This document shows, piece after piece, positions 12,931 through 25,231 of a DNA stretch of 64,000 bases; positions within the stretch are counted from its first letter, which is position 1, and each line of letters starts with the position of its first letter. The position numbers and the translations under genes were made by a program. The DNA comes from Apostichopus japonicus (lineage: Eukaryota > Echinodermata > Holothuroidea > Aspidochirotida > Stichopodidae), in the NCBI RefSeq assembly GCF_037975245.1, contig NC_092580.1:20634501-20698500 (forward strand), in the 5' to 3' direction. A model generated the notes under the pieces. It had not been told where the DNA came from. It ran no database searches and was given only the letters and a program-made list of their open reading frames with translations.

Positions 12931-14100
12931 ACATTTCAAAAAACGACTGAACAACCTGACCTATGCCAAACTTTTAGCATTGTTAAACTCGACGCCAACC
13001 TATTACCGAATGGTATAGTCCAAAAGAAGACAACCGGCTACAAATGGGACAACCCAGTACATTTTACCTTTCCTTTTTCTTACCAATATTTAGGTTCATT
13101 TTCACAACCTTACAAAATATGCAACAATATATTTCCCAACTTTAGTTTACCCCAATAATACGAATTTGTATTAAATTCTCTTGTCCGACCTTAATATCGT
13201 TTATCCAATATAACGTAAATAATGTCACTATTTGTTTAGACAAACCATTTTACTCCCTATCGACTTTCAACTTGCCAACAACTGACTCTAAAAGCCCTAA
13301 TACAACACAAACTTCTTTCACAAAGTCCTTCAAATTTAATATCAAATGACTTAGTTCTCTTACAAATAGATTGCCACATTTTAACTACCACCGCATGAAA
13401 GAAATACCTAATGGAACCTTTCCTTCGAGGCCTTTCACACAATGTAAAGGAATTTGACAACATGAATTTCAATCTTTTTCTTTATACTTATTTTACTTAG
13501 CATTAAATACATATCATAAACACGAATATTTAGGCTAACATTCAACTTACATGGTAGGGTTATTGGAACCTGGCGTCAGCACAACACGAAATCCTCGAGT
13601 ACTTTCGTTCGACCTTCGAGCCACAGTTGGTAAAATGATAATACTTCCTCGTGTTCTCAGCGACACGAAAAATATATACTTTTTAAGAAAAGTCACCCAG
13701 GAAAGAACCTGAACACGAAAACCGAACTACCAAGAAGCCCCCCCCCCCCCCCAAAAAAAAAAAAAAAAAAAAACATCCGGCCCTCATCGGTACGGTGGAA
13801 AATATATCGGCTTTTATAACGTATGTCCCCATTAAAAATCCGTACTCTTTTCCTTCGATTTTAGTGCTTGCACGTTGCTAGATATTTGCGCAACTATACC
13901 CAGTCCTGTATAAGCATGTCGCGCTTACACTGGTATTACATAATCACTTAGATATAACAAAAGCGAAAATTCGTAGCTTCGACAACACAAAAGATAAAGT
14001 TGGGTGCCAACAGCTGTATTCTTGCATAAGTTAACAACTTAGCAATGTCGTATCATTGACTACACCAAAGATATTACTTAGATGCCAACATCTGCATATA
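12931..14100. other. Intergenic with a C/A homopolymer junction
   Basis: No gene or repeat family was recognised. A run of 14 or more C followed by about 20 A lies at 13738-13773. Confidence 0.6.
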
Positions 14101-14200
14101 CAGGCGCGTATCCAGGGGGCGTTGGGGGCGCGCGCCCCCCGGGTAAAAAAAAGAGGAGAGAGTAAAAAAAGAAGAAAAAAGAGAGGGAAAAAGAGAGGGA

Positions 14201-14316
14201 AAAAAGGAGGAGGAGGAGGAGGAGGAGGAGGAGGAGGAGGAGGAGGAGGAGGAGGAGGAGGAGGAGGAGGAGGAGGAGGAGGAGGAGGAGGAGGAGGAGG
14301 AGGAGGAGGAGGAGGA
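14201..14316. repeat. (GGA)n microsatellite
   Basis: About 38 uninterrupted GGA/GAG triplets inside the purine tract of the transposon. Copies 2 and 3 have only imperfect GA-rich sequence here, so the expansion is specific to copy 1. It gives polyglycine, polyproline and polyserine frames that are not genes. Confidence 0.97.
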
Positions 14317-15103
14317 GAGGAAGGAAGGGAAAGGAAAGGAAAAAGAGAAAAAGGAGAAAAGGAGGGAGTAGAAGAAAAACGACAAGACACCAGGAAGAGA
14401 AAGAGGAACAGTGACATCATTACAGCGCTGATCCCTATTATATACACAGGTTAGCCAGTGACGGATCAATGTTTTCGTAAGGGGCGTGTGACTCACCCTA
14501 CCCCTGTATACATCGACAAATCCATTTTTGGACGTTTCCATTTTCCTCTCTCACTCATGATCTATATATATATGCTATATATGGTCTATCATAACGCGTG
14601 TGTGTGTATATATACGGCTTAAACAATTGTAGAATTGTGCTATGAAACCAACTGTGGCTGGTCTCGAACTCGACCGTGTCGTCGGGGAACATGACGCCTT
14701 TTCGGAAGAGGGCTATATCATATCGCTAGTAATTTCAAAATAGAAAGTGCATAGATGCAACTTACAAGGCCTGGGAAGTGTCATTTCCAGCGATCTGGGA
14801 GACATTTTCGGCCAAATTTGCTTGTACGCTTCGCGCCAACAAATGGTCCTGGGTAGTGCCATTTCCAGCGATCTGGGAGGCATTTTCGGCCAAAATTTTC
14901 TTGTTCGCTTCGCGCCAACCTATGGTGGCGCTCACTGGCGGATCCAAGGGGGGCCAAGGGGGGCCATGGCCCCCCCCCAAAGGTGAGCCTAAAAGTGTTT
15001 CCGAACATCCGCTAAATCATATGATTGGAAATTAAAAAAATCGAGAGGAATAGCAGTGGTAGACTAGTCTAAACCTTTTCGTTTTCTGGTTTAAAATTAA
15101 ATG

Positions 15104-15604
15104 CAGAGCTCCCAACTGACCCGCAATTCGCGGGAATTAGACCCGCATTCTAACACCCAAACCCGCTGACCCGCACAAGCGTCCGAAAAATCCGCATTGT
15201 AATTGTCAAGTATACATAAAAAATTTGCATCAAATATTGACTTAGCAACCATCATTTCTTTAGCATTTAGCATAATAGAGTATAAAACCTTCTTTACAGC
15301 ATCATTTGAACCTCAAATTAGCCTATATTTCTTTTCATTGGGGCGAGCAGCGAACATTTTCATGCCACGGGAAAGAATGAATTATCACCTACTATGCAAT
15401 TTATTGATGTTACACACAAAAAAATGCATATTTCTCAGAAAATTTTGGGTAACAAAAGCCTTTGTAAGTGCCACCATTTTACATGTAGGCATCACCAGGA
15501 TTCCAAAATTATATCAAAATTATTATTCCAAATTATACCCCTCCCCCAGGACGGCGATTCGTGGCATGGACCAGCATTTGCCTTCTCAAGAGTTGGGAGC
15601 TATG
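15104..15604. mobile_element. MITE with CA(G/T)AGCTCCCAACT ends
   Basis: Left end CAGAGCTCCCAACT and right end AGTTGGGAGCTATG are inverted repeats. The 501-bp element is flanked by direct repeats TAAATG (15098-15103 and 15605-15610). The subterminal 'cccgcaattcgcgggaatta' hairpin-like sequence resembles widespread hAT-type MITEs with 'gctcccaactg' ends. It is nested in transposon copy 1. The frame running through it is taken as non-coding. Confidence 0.75.
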
Positions 15605-16321
15605 TAAATGTATGAGCATGAGGATTTACAGTTTTACACCATTTTGCAGTTACAGGCTGGTTGTAAGAATTTTATAACCTATTAGAAATAAATTTTCTTG
15701 AGAAAGATGATCCCAACTTTGTTTTATAATATTTTAGAAAATTACACCTGGGAAACATTTTTTAGAAGTAAATTAACATCACCATTGTACACTTTTGTCG
15801 CACCAAATTGCATCTGAGGGCATTCAGCAATAGAAAATTTTCCAAAGGGGAGGGGGCAGGGGGAGGGGGGTAAAGGAAGTTTTTCTATAGTGTACAACAT
15901 TTTCGGTATGTTTTGAAGTTAGTTTATTCACGAGAAATGTGAATTCTCAAATTCTGAACAAATAATGGGCTTAAAACATTGAAAAGTGGGGCTGAAGGGT
16001 ATTGTGGGCCACGACGTAGAATCACCTACAAAAGCAATGACCCACAGGAGATGCGATGAAGAAGTCGAACATGATGTGTGCCGGGTTGACAATCTTCAAA
16101 AAGGTTATAGATGGAAAAAAAAACCTATTAGGAAATACTTGGTTCTCAGGCAAAAATTGTACATCTGGTTGGTCATTTCAAGCCCGAGAAGTGCCGTTTC
16201 CGGTGATCTGGGTGGTATCAAAACAAGAAATTTTCTTGAACGCTGCGCGCCAACCGGTGGTGGCGCTCCGCTTAGATAGTAATTCGCGCTCCCGGGTTAG
16301 AAAATCCTGGATACGCCCCTG

Positions 16322-16551
16322 GTTAACATGAACTCTAAGGATAATGTAGAAGAGTACCATAATGCGTCGAACCCAGTCCAAGGAGTGCTTGACCAATTAA
16401 ATTGACCACTACATCATCACTTCTTAAATTAATGTCCATTATGTATTGTACGTTTAGTATAAACCGGTAGCATTTCAAATTGCACTTTGGACCCTCAAGG
16501 AATGAAAAAAAGATAACTCGTTTTAAGTGCATTCCAATTAATGGCCGCATG
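16322..16551. other. Spacer between two transposons
   Basis: Host sequence between the right end of the ~2-kb element and the left target duplication of the hAT element. No feature seen. Confidence 0.6.
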
Positions 16552-18181
16552 CAGGGACGTCGCTAGAGGGGGGTGTGGGGGTGTCTCACCCCCCCAATCT
16601 TGGTAAAAATGACGATAGTTGGAAAATTTGAGTGCGACAGTCGGAATTTCCGACTGTCGGAATTTCCGACTGTCGCCAGCTTCAATTCGGAATTCCGACT
16701 GTCGCGCTCTAATTTTTCTGACTGTCGCACTCTTATTTTCATATGTTCTTGTAATTTGTGAGTGACATAAAATTTTCGATCAAAATTGACCTTTAATCAG
16801 TCATATTTACCACGTTTTCCTCGTCACATTGAGAAATTGTATCTCGCGATCCTTATACTCCACCATACAAAACTTCGTATGATTTTGAATACTCTAAAAA
16901 AAATTACAACGTTCGCCAGCTTCAATTCGGAAAATTTATGTATTAATTTTGCTATTGGGTGGGTCGACCCTGTTCGCTAGCTTAAAGTAAGTTCAGGATA
17001 TACCAGGGACGTAGCCAAGGGGAGCAGGGGAGCGACTGCTCCCCCTTTGAGTGTCGAAAAAAATGTTTACAAACTGTTGTTTTTTTAGCATGGTATTTTG
17101 TCAGTGCTCTTTTGATCTTGAATACTCGTCAGCTCCGTTAACTCGATTATAATCGTAATAACATGCAGGCCTACTGATTCAACTACTTACTTAGTTTGGC
17201 AGATGCAATTAGATAAATTTAGCCTATAGCCTATTTCAAACCTACAGTTGGCCACTGCGTAATAAAATACATATTGCCTACCTCACCTCACTCGATGGAA
17301 TGTCACGAACCGTACGCACAACGACGACGATAAGTTCGTTCTCATCCGTTCTATGATTCGTCCTAAGTTGTTGCACGAACAGCATGTTATGAAGCTAAGC
17401 TAGCAATCGTACGTGATACGCACTTCCTATAAATAATTATTACACTGTTAATACACGGAGATAACGATATTTTTTTAGGCCACTGCAAATCTGGCTGTCT
17501 TACAAAATATGAAAGTTTATATTGTCCATCAATTAAGTTCGTCAAATGTATTTAAGTCCAGACATTGGACAATAAACAAGAATCATCCTTCTGGAAATAT
17601 TGTAAAAGAGCACTATGTTTTTCTTTCTGATATATTATGTAAAAGAACATGTAAAAGAATTCAAACAGGAAACAAAATCTGCTGATAATATGATAGCATA
17701 TGATAATGATGAAACTGGCAACAAATTGCACCAGATCGCATCTAAGGACCTTCAATTGTTCAAAAAAATCTCAAAGGGGAGGGGGACACCCCCTCCCCTT
17801 AGACCCCTCCCCCATATCAATCGCAAAAAGTGCTTCCCCTTTCAAATTCCTGGCTACGACGTTGGGATATACATTGTCTCTATGGTATACAATTAAAACA
17901 CTCAATACTAATCTACGGAAGTTTAAAAGTGCCATCAACATAAGCAAAAACTTTGCCCCATAAGGTACAAATGTATTGAAAAAAGTTCGGAACAAAAGTG
18001 CAGTCTCGAAAGATGGGGTGTCTGACTGACACTGACCGTATCGTTGACGATGAGTGCGGGGTGGGGGGGGGGTGGGGTACAAGGCAGCAGTCGGAATTTT
18101 CTGACTCCAAAACCCATCCAGTTGGAATTTCAGCCACTACACCCCCCCCCCCCCAATCATCAGGCTTTAGCTACGTCCCTG
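16552..18181. mobile_element. hAT-type non-autonomous element with 8-bp TSD
   Basis: Ends CAGGGACGTCGCTA and TAGCTACGTCCCTG are inverted. The exact 8-bp direct repeat GCCGCATG flanks both sides (16544-16551, 18182-18189), the hallmark of hAT insertion. Palindromic 'cggaatttccgactgtcg' words repeat near the left end (16650-16710), with a related word at the right end (18090). A second start-like sequence, CAGGGACGTAGCC, at 17004 suggests a nested, truncated relative. No transposase was found. Confidence 0.88.
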
Positions 18182-18589
18182 GCCGCATGTCTATATATGG
18201 CCAAATTCTGTAGGAATGTTTTTACAATTTTAGAAAGTTACCTCTAAATGACTTCCGAATTCATTGATATGTCAGCCTATTTAACACTTTAACTTGCGCA
18301 AATCACTTACGAAATTTTAGCCTCATCAAAGGGGAAATTTGCAATGTGGCAGTTATTTGAACACAATTGCATAAAGCGACAGAATCTTTCCAGGGCTGTA
18401 GCAACGTTGTAGCAGGTAGTTAGCTGGCACTGTCATAAAAGCTCAACTGAAGCTTATAGCCGGACAAACAATCAAATTAATAAACCATCCCCTAGGCCTA
18501 CCATGCATTAATGGCACATGCAACAACGTCCAAGCATTGAACAATATCACTTAGGCTCTCGTTTTGATAAATCTGCTGGATAATGATTG

Positions 18590-21500
18590 TGCATTAGTCA
18601 TTTGTATTGGTCAAATACTCTTTCGACCGTATAAGACTGACTATGGGACTCTTCAATTATGTCCTTAGAATTCATATGACCTATTGGTTGGGTGGTCCGA
18701 GGCGTGCTGGTTTTAATTATGGCCTTACGTTTTTTTGTTAGGTCCCGTTACATTCATTTATGAAGTGATGATTTAGTGGTCAGTTTAATTGGTTAAGCAC
18801 TCTTTGGACCGGGCAAGACGCATTATGGTACCCTTCTACAATGTCTTTAGAATTCGTATGACCCATTGGTTAAGTGGTCCAATGCGTGCTGCTGGTGTTG
18901 ATTGGGGCCTAAAGATTTTTGCAGGTCCATTTACATTCATTAACGAATTGATAATTTAGTGGTCAGTTTAATTGGTCAAGCACTCTTTGGACCGGGCAAG
19001 ACGCATTATGGTACCCTTCTACAATGTCTTTAGAATTCATATGACCCATTGGTTAGGTGGTCCAAGGCGTGCTGCTGGTCTTGACTGGGGCCTAAAGATT
19101 TTTGCAGGTCCATTTACATTCATTAACGAATTGATAATTTAGTGGTCATTTACAGTGGCGTAGGAAGGTACTTTTGAGTGGGGGGGGGGGGGCTGAAGAC
19201 TGATGGCCGGCCTGCGAATATTTTTTTCCCAAACTGAACTGACACTGAAATTATTTCCTCGATTCTGATTGGCTGATCAAAACCGGAATGGTAGTCGGCG
19301 TTTATGAATGAATGTATGTGACACTGTTAGTGTTGATCATACCAATCCTCATGGGCCGCATCATGTCAAAATTACGTGTGTACGCCATATACAGGCTAAG
19401 TTAAAGTATGTAGGCCTAAGTGTGCCTACATGTAGATACAATGTGAGGCTTCCAGTAATCAAGAGCTACTGCAAGGGCGGTAGGGCCTATATTAGTGAAT
19501 TTGAGATTTCGAACTACAGTAGTACGAATACGTATATACGATTAATGCAGGCCTACTATGTCACCATGTATTTACTTCTAATTGTGCAGGTAAACATATG
19601 TGGTTACGTACGTATAGGTTATAATGCTATATACAACTAATTAACAAGTCAAAAGACACAGACATATCGTCAAATGCCATGTTTGTGTACACTCACTGGC
19701 TGACACACACTCGCTCGCACGTCTTCATGGCCACTACATATTCGACTAGGCCTATAATGATTCATTGACTGAATACATTTTGAATTTATGATTGTAAAAC
19801 TAAAAGTATCGCAACCAAACACCACGGTACATATGTACATCGTCATCGGCTACATGTATACAATTACAAATGCACTGTGTTTTATTGTGTTGTATACTAT
19901 ACACAGTACAATAGGCTACACATTACATGTATGTGCTGTGTAGAGCGGAGTCAAGCGAGTAAACAAACGATCGAGGACCGCCTATAATGGGCGCAGTAGT
20001 TGGGAATAGTTGCTTCACTCTATACTTTCGTTTAATTATACCTACTAAAAGTTCTGGAAAGTTGCTAATGTTAATATCTTGAATTTGATTGTGTTGATCA
20101 TACTGATATCGACAGATTATGGAGGATCCATGTTGAAAACTAAAGTATATCACGTGCTCGCTGATAACCAATCAGAATCGAGGAAATAATTTCAGTGTCA
20201 GTTCAGTTTGGGAAAAAAATATTCGCGGCCGGCCTGGGGGAGGGGTCTAAGGGGAGGGGTGTCCCCTTTGGAATTTTTTGCATTTCTAGGTAGCCTCAGA
20301 TGCAATTTGGTGCAATATAGCACACTTCAACACCCACTCCATTTTGTAAACTTAATTTTGTATTTTCACCAGGCCTTAGATGCAATTTGGTGCTCCAAAT
20401 GAGATTTTTTTTCTCATTTGGAAATGAAAAAGGGGTTTTCTGACTTGCGAAGCGGGGGGGGGGGGGGCGGAATGATACTTCCGCCCCTCCACATTTTTCA
20501 CTGGGGGGGCTGGCGCCCCCCCCCCCAGCCCCCCCGGTTCCTACGCCCTTGGTCATTTAAATTGGTCAAGCACTCTTTGGACCGGGCAAGACGCATTATG
20601 TTACTCTTCTACAATGTCTTTAGAGTTCATGTTAACCATCGGTTTGGTGATCCAAAGATTGCTGCATGGATCAGGGTCCAAAGATCTTTCGTGGTCCTGT
20701 TACACTCATTAAAGAAGTAATGATTTAGGGTCATTTAAATTGTTCAAGCACTCTTTGGACCGGGCAAGCCGCATGATGGTACTCTTCTACAATGTCTTTA
20801 GAGTTCATGTTAACCATCGGTTTGGTGATCCAAGGCGTGCTGCATGGATAAGGGCCCAAAGCTTTTTCGTGGTCACGTTACACTCATTAAAGAAGTAATG
20901 ATTTAGTGGTCATTTAAATTGGTCAAGCACTCTTTGGACCGGGCATGACGCATTATGGTACCCTTCTACAATGTCTTTAGAGTTCCTATGACCCATTGGT
21001 TGGGTGGTCCAAGGCGTGCTGCATGGATAAGGGCCCAAAGCTTTTTCGTGGTCACGTTACACTCATTAGAGAAGTAATGATTTAGTGGTCATTTAAATTG
21101 GTCAAGCACTCTTTGGACCGGGCATGACGCATTATGGTACCCTTCTACAATGTCTTTAGAGTTCCTATGACCCATCGGTTTGGTGATCCAAGGCGTGCTG
21201 CATGGATAAGGGCCCAAAGCTTTTTCGTGGTCACGTTACACTCATTAGAGAAGTAATGATTTAGTGGTCATTTAAATTGGTCAAGCACTCTTTGGACCGG
21301 GCATGACGCATTATGGTACCCTTCTACGATGTCTTTAGAGTTCCTATGACCCATTGGTTGGGTGGTCCAAGGCGTGCTGGTTTTGATTAGGGCCCAAAGC
21401 TTTTTCGTGGTCACGTTACACTCATTAGAGAAGTAATGATTTAGTGGTCATTTAAATTGGTCAAGCACTCTTTGGACCGGGCATGACGCATTATGGTACC

Positions 21501-21905
21501 CTTCTACGATGTCTTTAGAGTTCCTATGACCCATTGGTTGGGTGGTCCAAGGCGTGCTGGTTTTGATTAGGGCCCAAATGTTTTTATTTCCGTTCCCGTT
21601 ACATTCATTTAAAAAATTGTTAATTTAGTGGTCATTTTAATTGGTCAAGCACTCTTTGAACCGGGCAAGACGCATTATGGTATCCTTCTACAATGTGTTA
21701 AGAATTCATATGACCCATTGGTAAGGTGGTCCAAGGCGTGCTAGTCTTGATAAGGTCCTAAAGTGATTTTTTTCAGGTCCCGGTACATTAATTTAAGAAC
21801 TGATGAAGTAGTGGTCATTTTAGTTGGTCAAGAACTATTTGGACCGGGCAAGATGCATTATAGTACCCTTCTACAAAGTCATTAGAGTTAATATGACCCA
21901 TAGAT
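18590..21905. repeat. ~180-bp satellite array, interrupted by a transposon
   Basis: The word 'gcactctttggaccgggca' and its variants occur near 18614, 18797, 18980, 20570, 20748, 20927, 21106, 21285, 21465, 21649 and 21832, a spacing of 178-184 bp outside the inserted element. Other constant words are 'ttctacaatgtctttaga', 'atgacccattggttgggtgg' and 'tccaaggcgtgctg'. Central units (20900-21560) are almost identical and edge units are diverged, as in unequal-exchange homogenisation. Confidence 0.95.
19153..20551. mobile_element. hAT-type element inserted in the satellite, 8-bp TSD
   Basis: CAGTGGCGTAGGAA at the left and TTCCTACGCCCTTG at the right are inverted. GTCATTTA is duplicated at 19145-19152 and 20552-20559, and removing the element restores a normal satellite unit. 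Inside, a ~70-bp inverted repeat (19208-19277 against 20166-20236, core 'aatttcagtgtcagttcagt') forms a long subterminal stem. The right arm carries an extra ~300 bp ending in C-rich sequence. No transposase frame. Confidence 0.92.
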
Positions 21906-24900
21906 AAACCTCTTTCCACGACCAAATGTTGAACATCTTGTAAGAAAGCTTTTGTCTTGCCAGAGGTGTAACGTCGATACCATTGTCGAATACGTAACTG
22001 AGTAGGTAGCAGTTACTCATTCGCGAATATCGAACGAGGAACGGGGAATAAGTATCTAACTTCGCACAGGTCAAAGTTTAAGCTAAGGAGCGCGAATTAT
22101 GATCTGTATATAAAGCTCACGGAAGGTTGCACGAGCAGTTCGCTTCCTGGCAGCCGTTGGCTAACAATTCATACGTAATTGTAATTTGTAGCCTATTCTG
22201 TACGGGTAGTAACTGCCAAAGAATGTGAATGGCGAAGGTTGTTCGTTCGTTTTGTGGACAAGTTAGTACTTCACATTGTTTGAGTCAGCGAGCGTGAGAA
22301 ATTAGGCTAGCCTCTCGTATAATAGTATCGCTTAGGCCTAACGATAGGCTAGCTCACGTAGGCACTGCCATCTTCCGACAAAATGCTAGACCTAGCTGGT
22401 TGGGCCTAAATTACTTTCTGATTAAGGCTAGTACAGTTAGGGTAGGCCTAACTTAATTAATTGTCTTTAAATTCCTACCAGAGTAGCCTACCATAGCCTA
22501 GGCTATGCCATCTAGCACTTAACAGTAACACATTCTCAAGAAACTAACTCTCAACTGGACAAATTAGCTTAGGATGAAAGCTCTCTCTCATTGCTTTTTT
22601 TTTCCATCATGACAGGCCGGCTCCTGTTAGATATTTAATTATTTTTATAGGGTTGAAACAATCGTTTTTCAGGGGAGGAAAGAAAGACGGCTTGCCACGT
22701 GGCTGTGGAAAGAATTCATTTAGGTAGTAAGCAACTGTACATAGTAAATGTATCTTGTGATTTAAGAGAGTTTGGTGAAAGAAAGGAACATATTTCAAAG
22801 AGACACTTGTAGTAATTGAAGAAACTGGTAAATGGGAAAACAAACATTTTAGGGGAGGAACCTAGGAAGGCTTATACCTATACTATAGGCTAAAGTTTCT
22901 GTGTTATATCATTCCCACAATGAATGCCATACAACCCATAACCACTATGGATTCCATGCATGTTAATTACCCCATGTTCGCATACAAACGGGCCTATTCA
23001 CAAACACTTGTCATCTTTCAATCACTGAACAGTTACACAAGTACAGTAAGGTACCTGGTCACATTTTCTATTTTCCTTCATACTATCACAACTTTCTTTA
23101 GCATACTCTACAAAGAAAATATGCCATCAGAGCCTACAGAACAACAGTCTCCTCCAATGAAAATAGTATGTTAGTTTCCTTAACCATGTTATTTTTCACC
23201 CTTAACTTTACCTTTCTCCCTTAAATCTTTCCCTACAGTTATTCCACTTACAACATCTATTTTTTCCACATGGTCTAGCCAATATGCCTCCCATGGAAAA
23301 CCTTAGTTAACTCCCCTGAAAATGTTTATTTCCCATGAAAACGTACTTGACTCCCCTATGATGTAGGAAAAGTAAGTTACTCAACTTTTTAGTGGGAGGA
23401 AAATAACGTTGTTAGGGGAGGGAACAAATGGCCCCAGGCTAGGCCTAGGCCTACCACCAAATGAAAATGGGAAAACCTAGGTTGGCCTACCAAAGCGGAG
23501 GCTAGATAGAGATCAAGACGAACTAGCTTATCCTAGGCTTGTTATACAAGCAACGGTACTTTGTAAAATGAAATTCTCAAGCAATTAGGCCTAGCTTTGT
23601 GGTCTAATTGATGTTGGTGATGGTTGAAGTATGGAGAAAACTCTCTATGCAAGCTGATGAACATTACCTAGCGTAGGCAACTAAATTGATATACATGTAT
23701 TAATTTGATCAACTAGCATAATTTTGACCTGAAGCTAGGCTTAACAGTATTGGTCCAACTCTTGGCATATCTTTATCAGATCCTAGACTTCTTTTGATGC
23801 CTAAGGCATGATTATATAGTCGGCAGAACTGTTTCACTGAAACTTTGATTATTATTAAACAGAATTCAAACTTTGCTAAGTCGACCTCTCATTGATGAGT
23901 AATTGTCTTTAATTTGGTTTCTAATTTGAAAACATTGATTAAGTTGTGAGGAACACAACTCATGGTAAACACATATGAAGAGTATTGAGAGATAAGTACA
24001 ATATATAGTATCTCTGTCCTTGTTCAGTGATATAGAATGTTATTACTCAGGTGCTAGAAGTCATGGAAGCACATGCTAAGTGTACATGTTGTAGCTTAAG
24101 TGTCGGTCCTTATTTCACTTGTCAAGTTTCTTGTTTCAAGAATGATATTTATTTCAGAAATTTTTAAATTTTCCAGTTCTTCTTGAATGTGCTTGCTAAG
24201 TTTGTTTAAACTAGTACATGCTCTCAAAAATTGTTTGGCTGATGAAATGTTCTCAAAATTGTGTTCAATTCATTCCTTACTATTGGCTTGACCATTATAG
24301 TGAACAATGTACATCAAAGGAAGTTTTGGCAGTTTGTGAAGTACTCCATATTTAGGTTTGATAGCAATGTCTAGTAAGGTTCATTAATAAGTCATATATT
24401 GCAAGTATCCGAATTAAACAGGCACTTAGTAACAAAAAGGGGTACAGTTTATTCATGTTTGTAAACATTCATCGGAAAGGTATCTGCATACGCAAACTGG
24501 AAGATGATCTTATGTAAAACTACTAAAAAAACTACTAAAATTTATTTCACACCATAGGTATATATATACATATTGCTTTTATATTTGTCTTTACAGCATT
24601 GCATTGGCCACACTGATTCACAAGAAGACTCCATGAACTGACTAACATCCTGCTGGAGGTCTGAGACATTGAAGATTCTGTAATGCTCCGTTTGGGTATG
24701 CAGTTTACTATAGTTACACAGAAATATTTAAGCTCTGGTATTCGTTTCGTTTATTTCTGCTGTTAAACCACAATGATGTACATTTGTTTATACATAGTTA
24801 TATCAATGAGGCAGCAGTCAGGGTTGTTTAGGTAGTCAGAGGGAGGAAGTAAGGGGCGGAAGGGAGGGAGTGGATAAAAATGAGTCTAGTTGCAATGTCT

Positions 24901-25030
24901 ATAGTATCTGCTTTCCAATATATGAAATCTTCTTCTTACAGTACTGTCTCAGGTGAAAGAAGAAGATGAAGAAAATGTCAGGAAAATTGTGAGTCATGGA
25001 TGTCTGTAATGAAGCTGAATCAGGTTTAGA
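21906..25030. other. Intergenic, AGGCCTA-rich, no certain gene
   Basis: Words such as 'taggcctaac', 'ggcctaggcctac' and 'aggctagcc' are dense from 22300 to 23600. Short splice-bordered open stretches at 23102-23169 and 24942-24989 look exon-like but could not be assigned. Confidence 0.5.
22107..22140 (+). promoter_or_regulatory. Candidate TATA core promoter
   Basis: A strong TATATAAAG (22107-22115) is followed about 25-30 bp later by an initiator-like 'gcagttc'. A first in-frame ATGGCG stands at 22228 with a possible short exon ending in a GT donor near 22261. What it would drive is unknown. Confidence 0.3.
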
Positions 25031-25051
25031 ACAAGTGGTTGAAAGATCATT

Positions 25052-25147
25052 AACTCCACCAAATACGAGAAGATCCTTCAAGCCTGTCCTCTACAGAGAG
25101 ATCTGGAAGTGTTATCTCGAGGTGATTTAACAGAAATTGGAGAAAAA
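25052..25147 (+). pseudogene. Isolated exon resembling ABCC/MRP transporter NBD1
   Basis: Thirty-two codons, including KYEKILQACPLQRDL and VLSRGDLTEIGEK, ending exactly at a GTAAG donor. ABCC-family transporters have this stretch just before the LSGGQ signature of the first nucleotide-binding domain (ACAL..DL..L..GD.TEIGEKG). The expected next exon with LSGGQ is not found in the following 1.5 kb, which is a 69-bp repeat array. Upstream, an in-frame TGA at 25040-25042 limits the exon, with a possible acceptor at 25044-25045. It may be an orphaned gene fragment or one exon of a gene with very long introns. Confidence 0.5.
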
Positions 25148-25231
25148 GTAAGATTCAAGGGAAACATCAGTGTGAGCCAGTATCATGAACATCAGTCTTG
25201 TCCTCTCAACAGTTGATTGTTGTCAAGATCA

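Larger units (their letters stand above)
14101..16321 (+). mobile_element. ~2-kb non-autonomous TIR DNA transposon, copy 1
   Basis: Starts CAGGCGCGTATCCAGG and ends CCTGGATACGCCCCTG, near-perfect terminal inverted repeats. Two other copies lie at 36773-38732 and 45578-47777. Order of parts: TIR, GC-rich stem, purine tract, a common stretch ('accaactgtggctggtctcg'), two copies of a ~75-bp module starting 'catttccagcgatctggga' (14780 and 14859), then a segment unique to this copy (14933-15880), a common right half and one more module (near 16190). No transposase frame is visible. A further element start (CACTGGCGGATCC at 14933) interrupts the module. Flanks show no obvious target-site duplication. 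Confidence 0.85.

Noticed and set aside
14031-14541. Poly-Pro, poly-Gly and poly-Ser frames
   Set aside because: Translation of the (GGA)n microsatellite and the adjacent purine tract.
14762-15008. Repeated frames such as LPDRWKWHYPGP and FPAIWEAFSAK that recur in several elements
   Set aside because: They come from the repeated ~75-bp transposon module read in different frames; no long or consistent ORF across copies.
23102-23169. Possible exon (LYKENMPSEPTEQQSPPMKI) before a GTATGT donor
   Set aside because: No recognised family and no coherent neighbours.
24942-24989. Possible exon (SQVKEEDEENVRKI) with acceptor and GTGAGT donor
   Set aside because: Too short and acidic low-complexity; no partner exon or family could be assigned.
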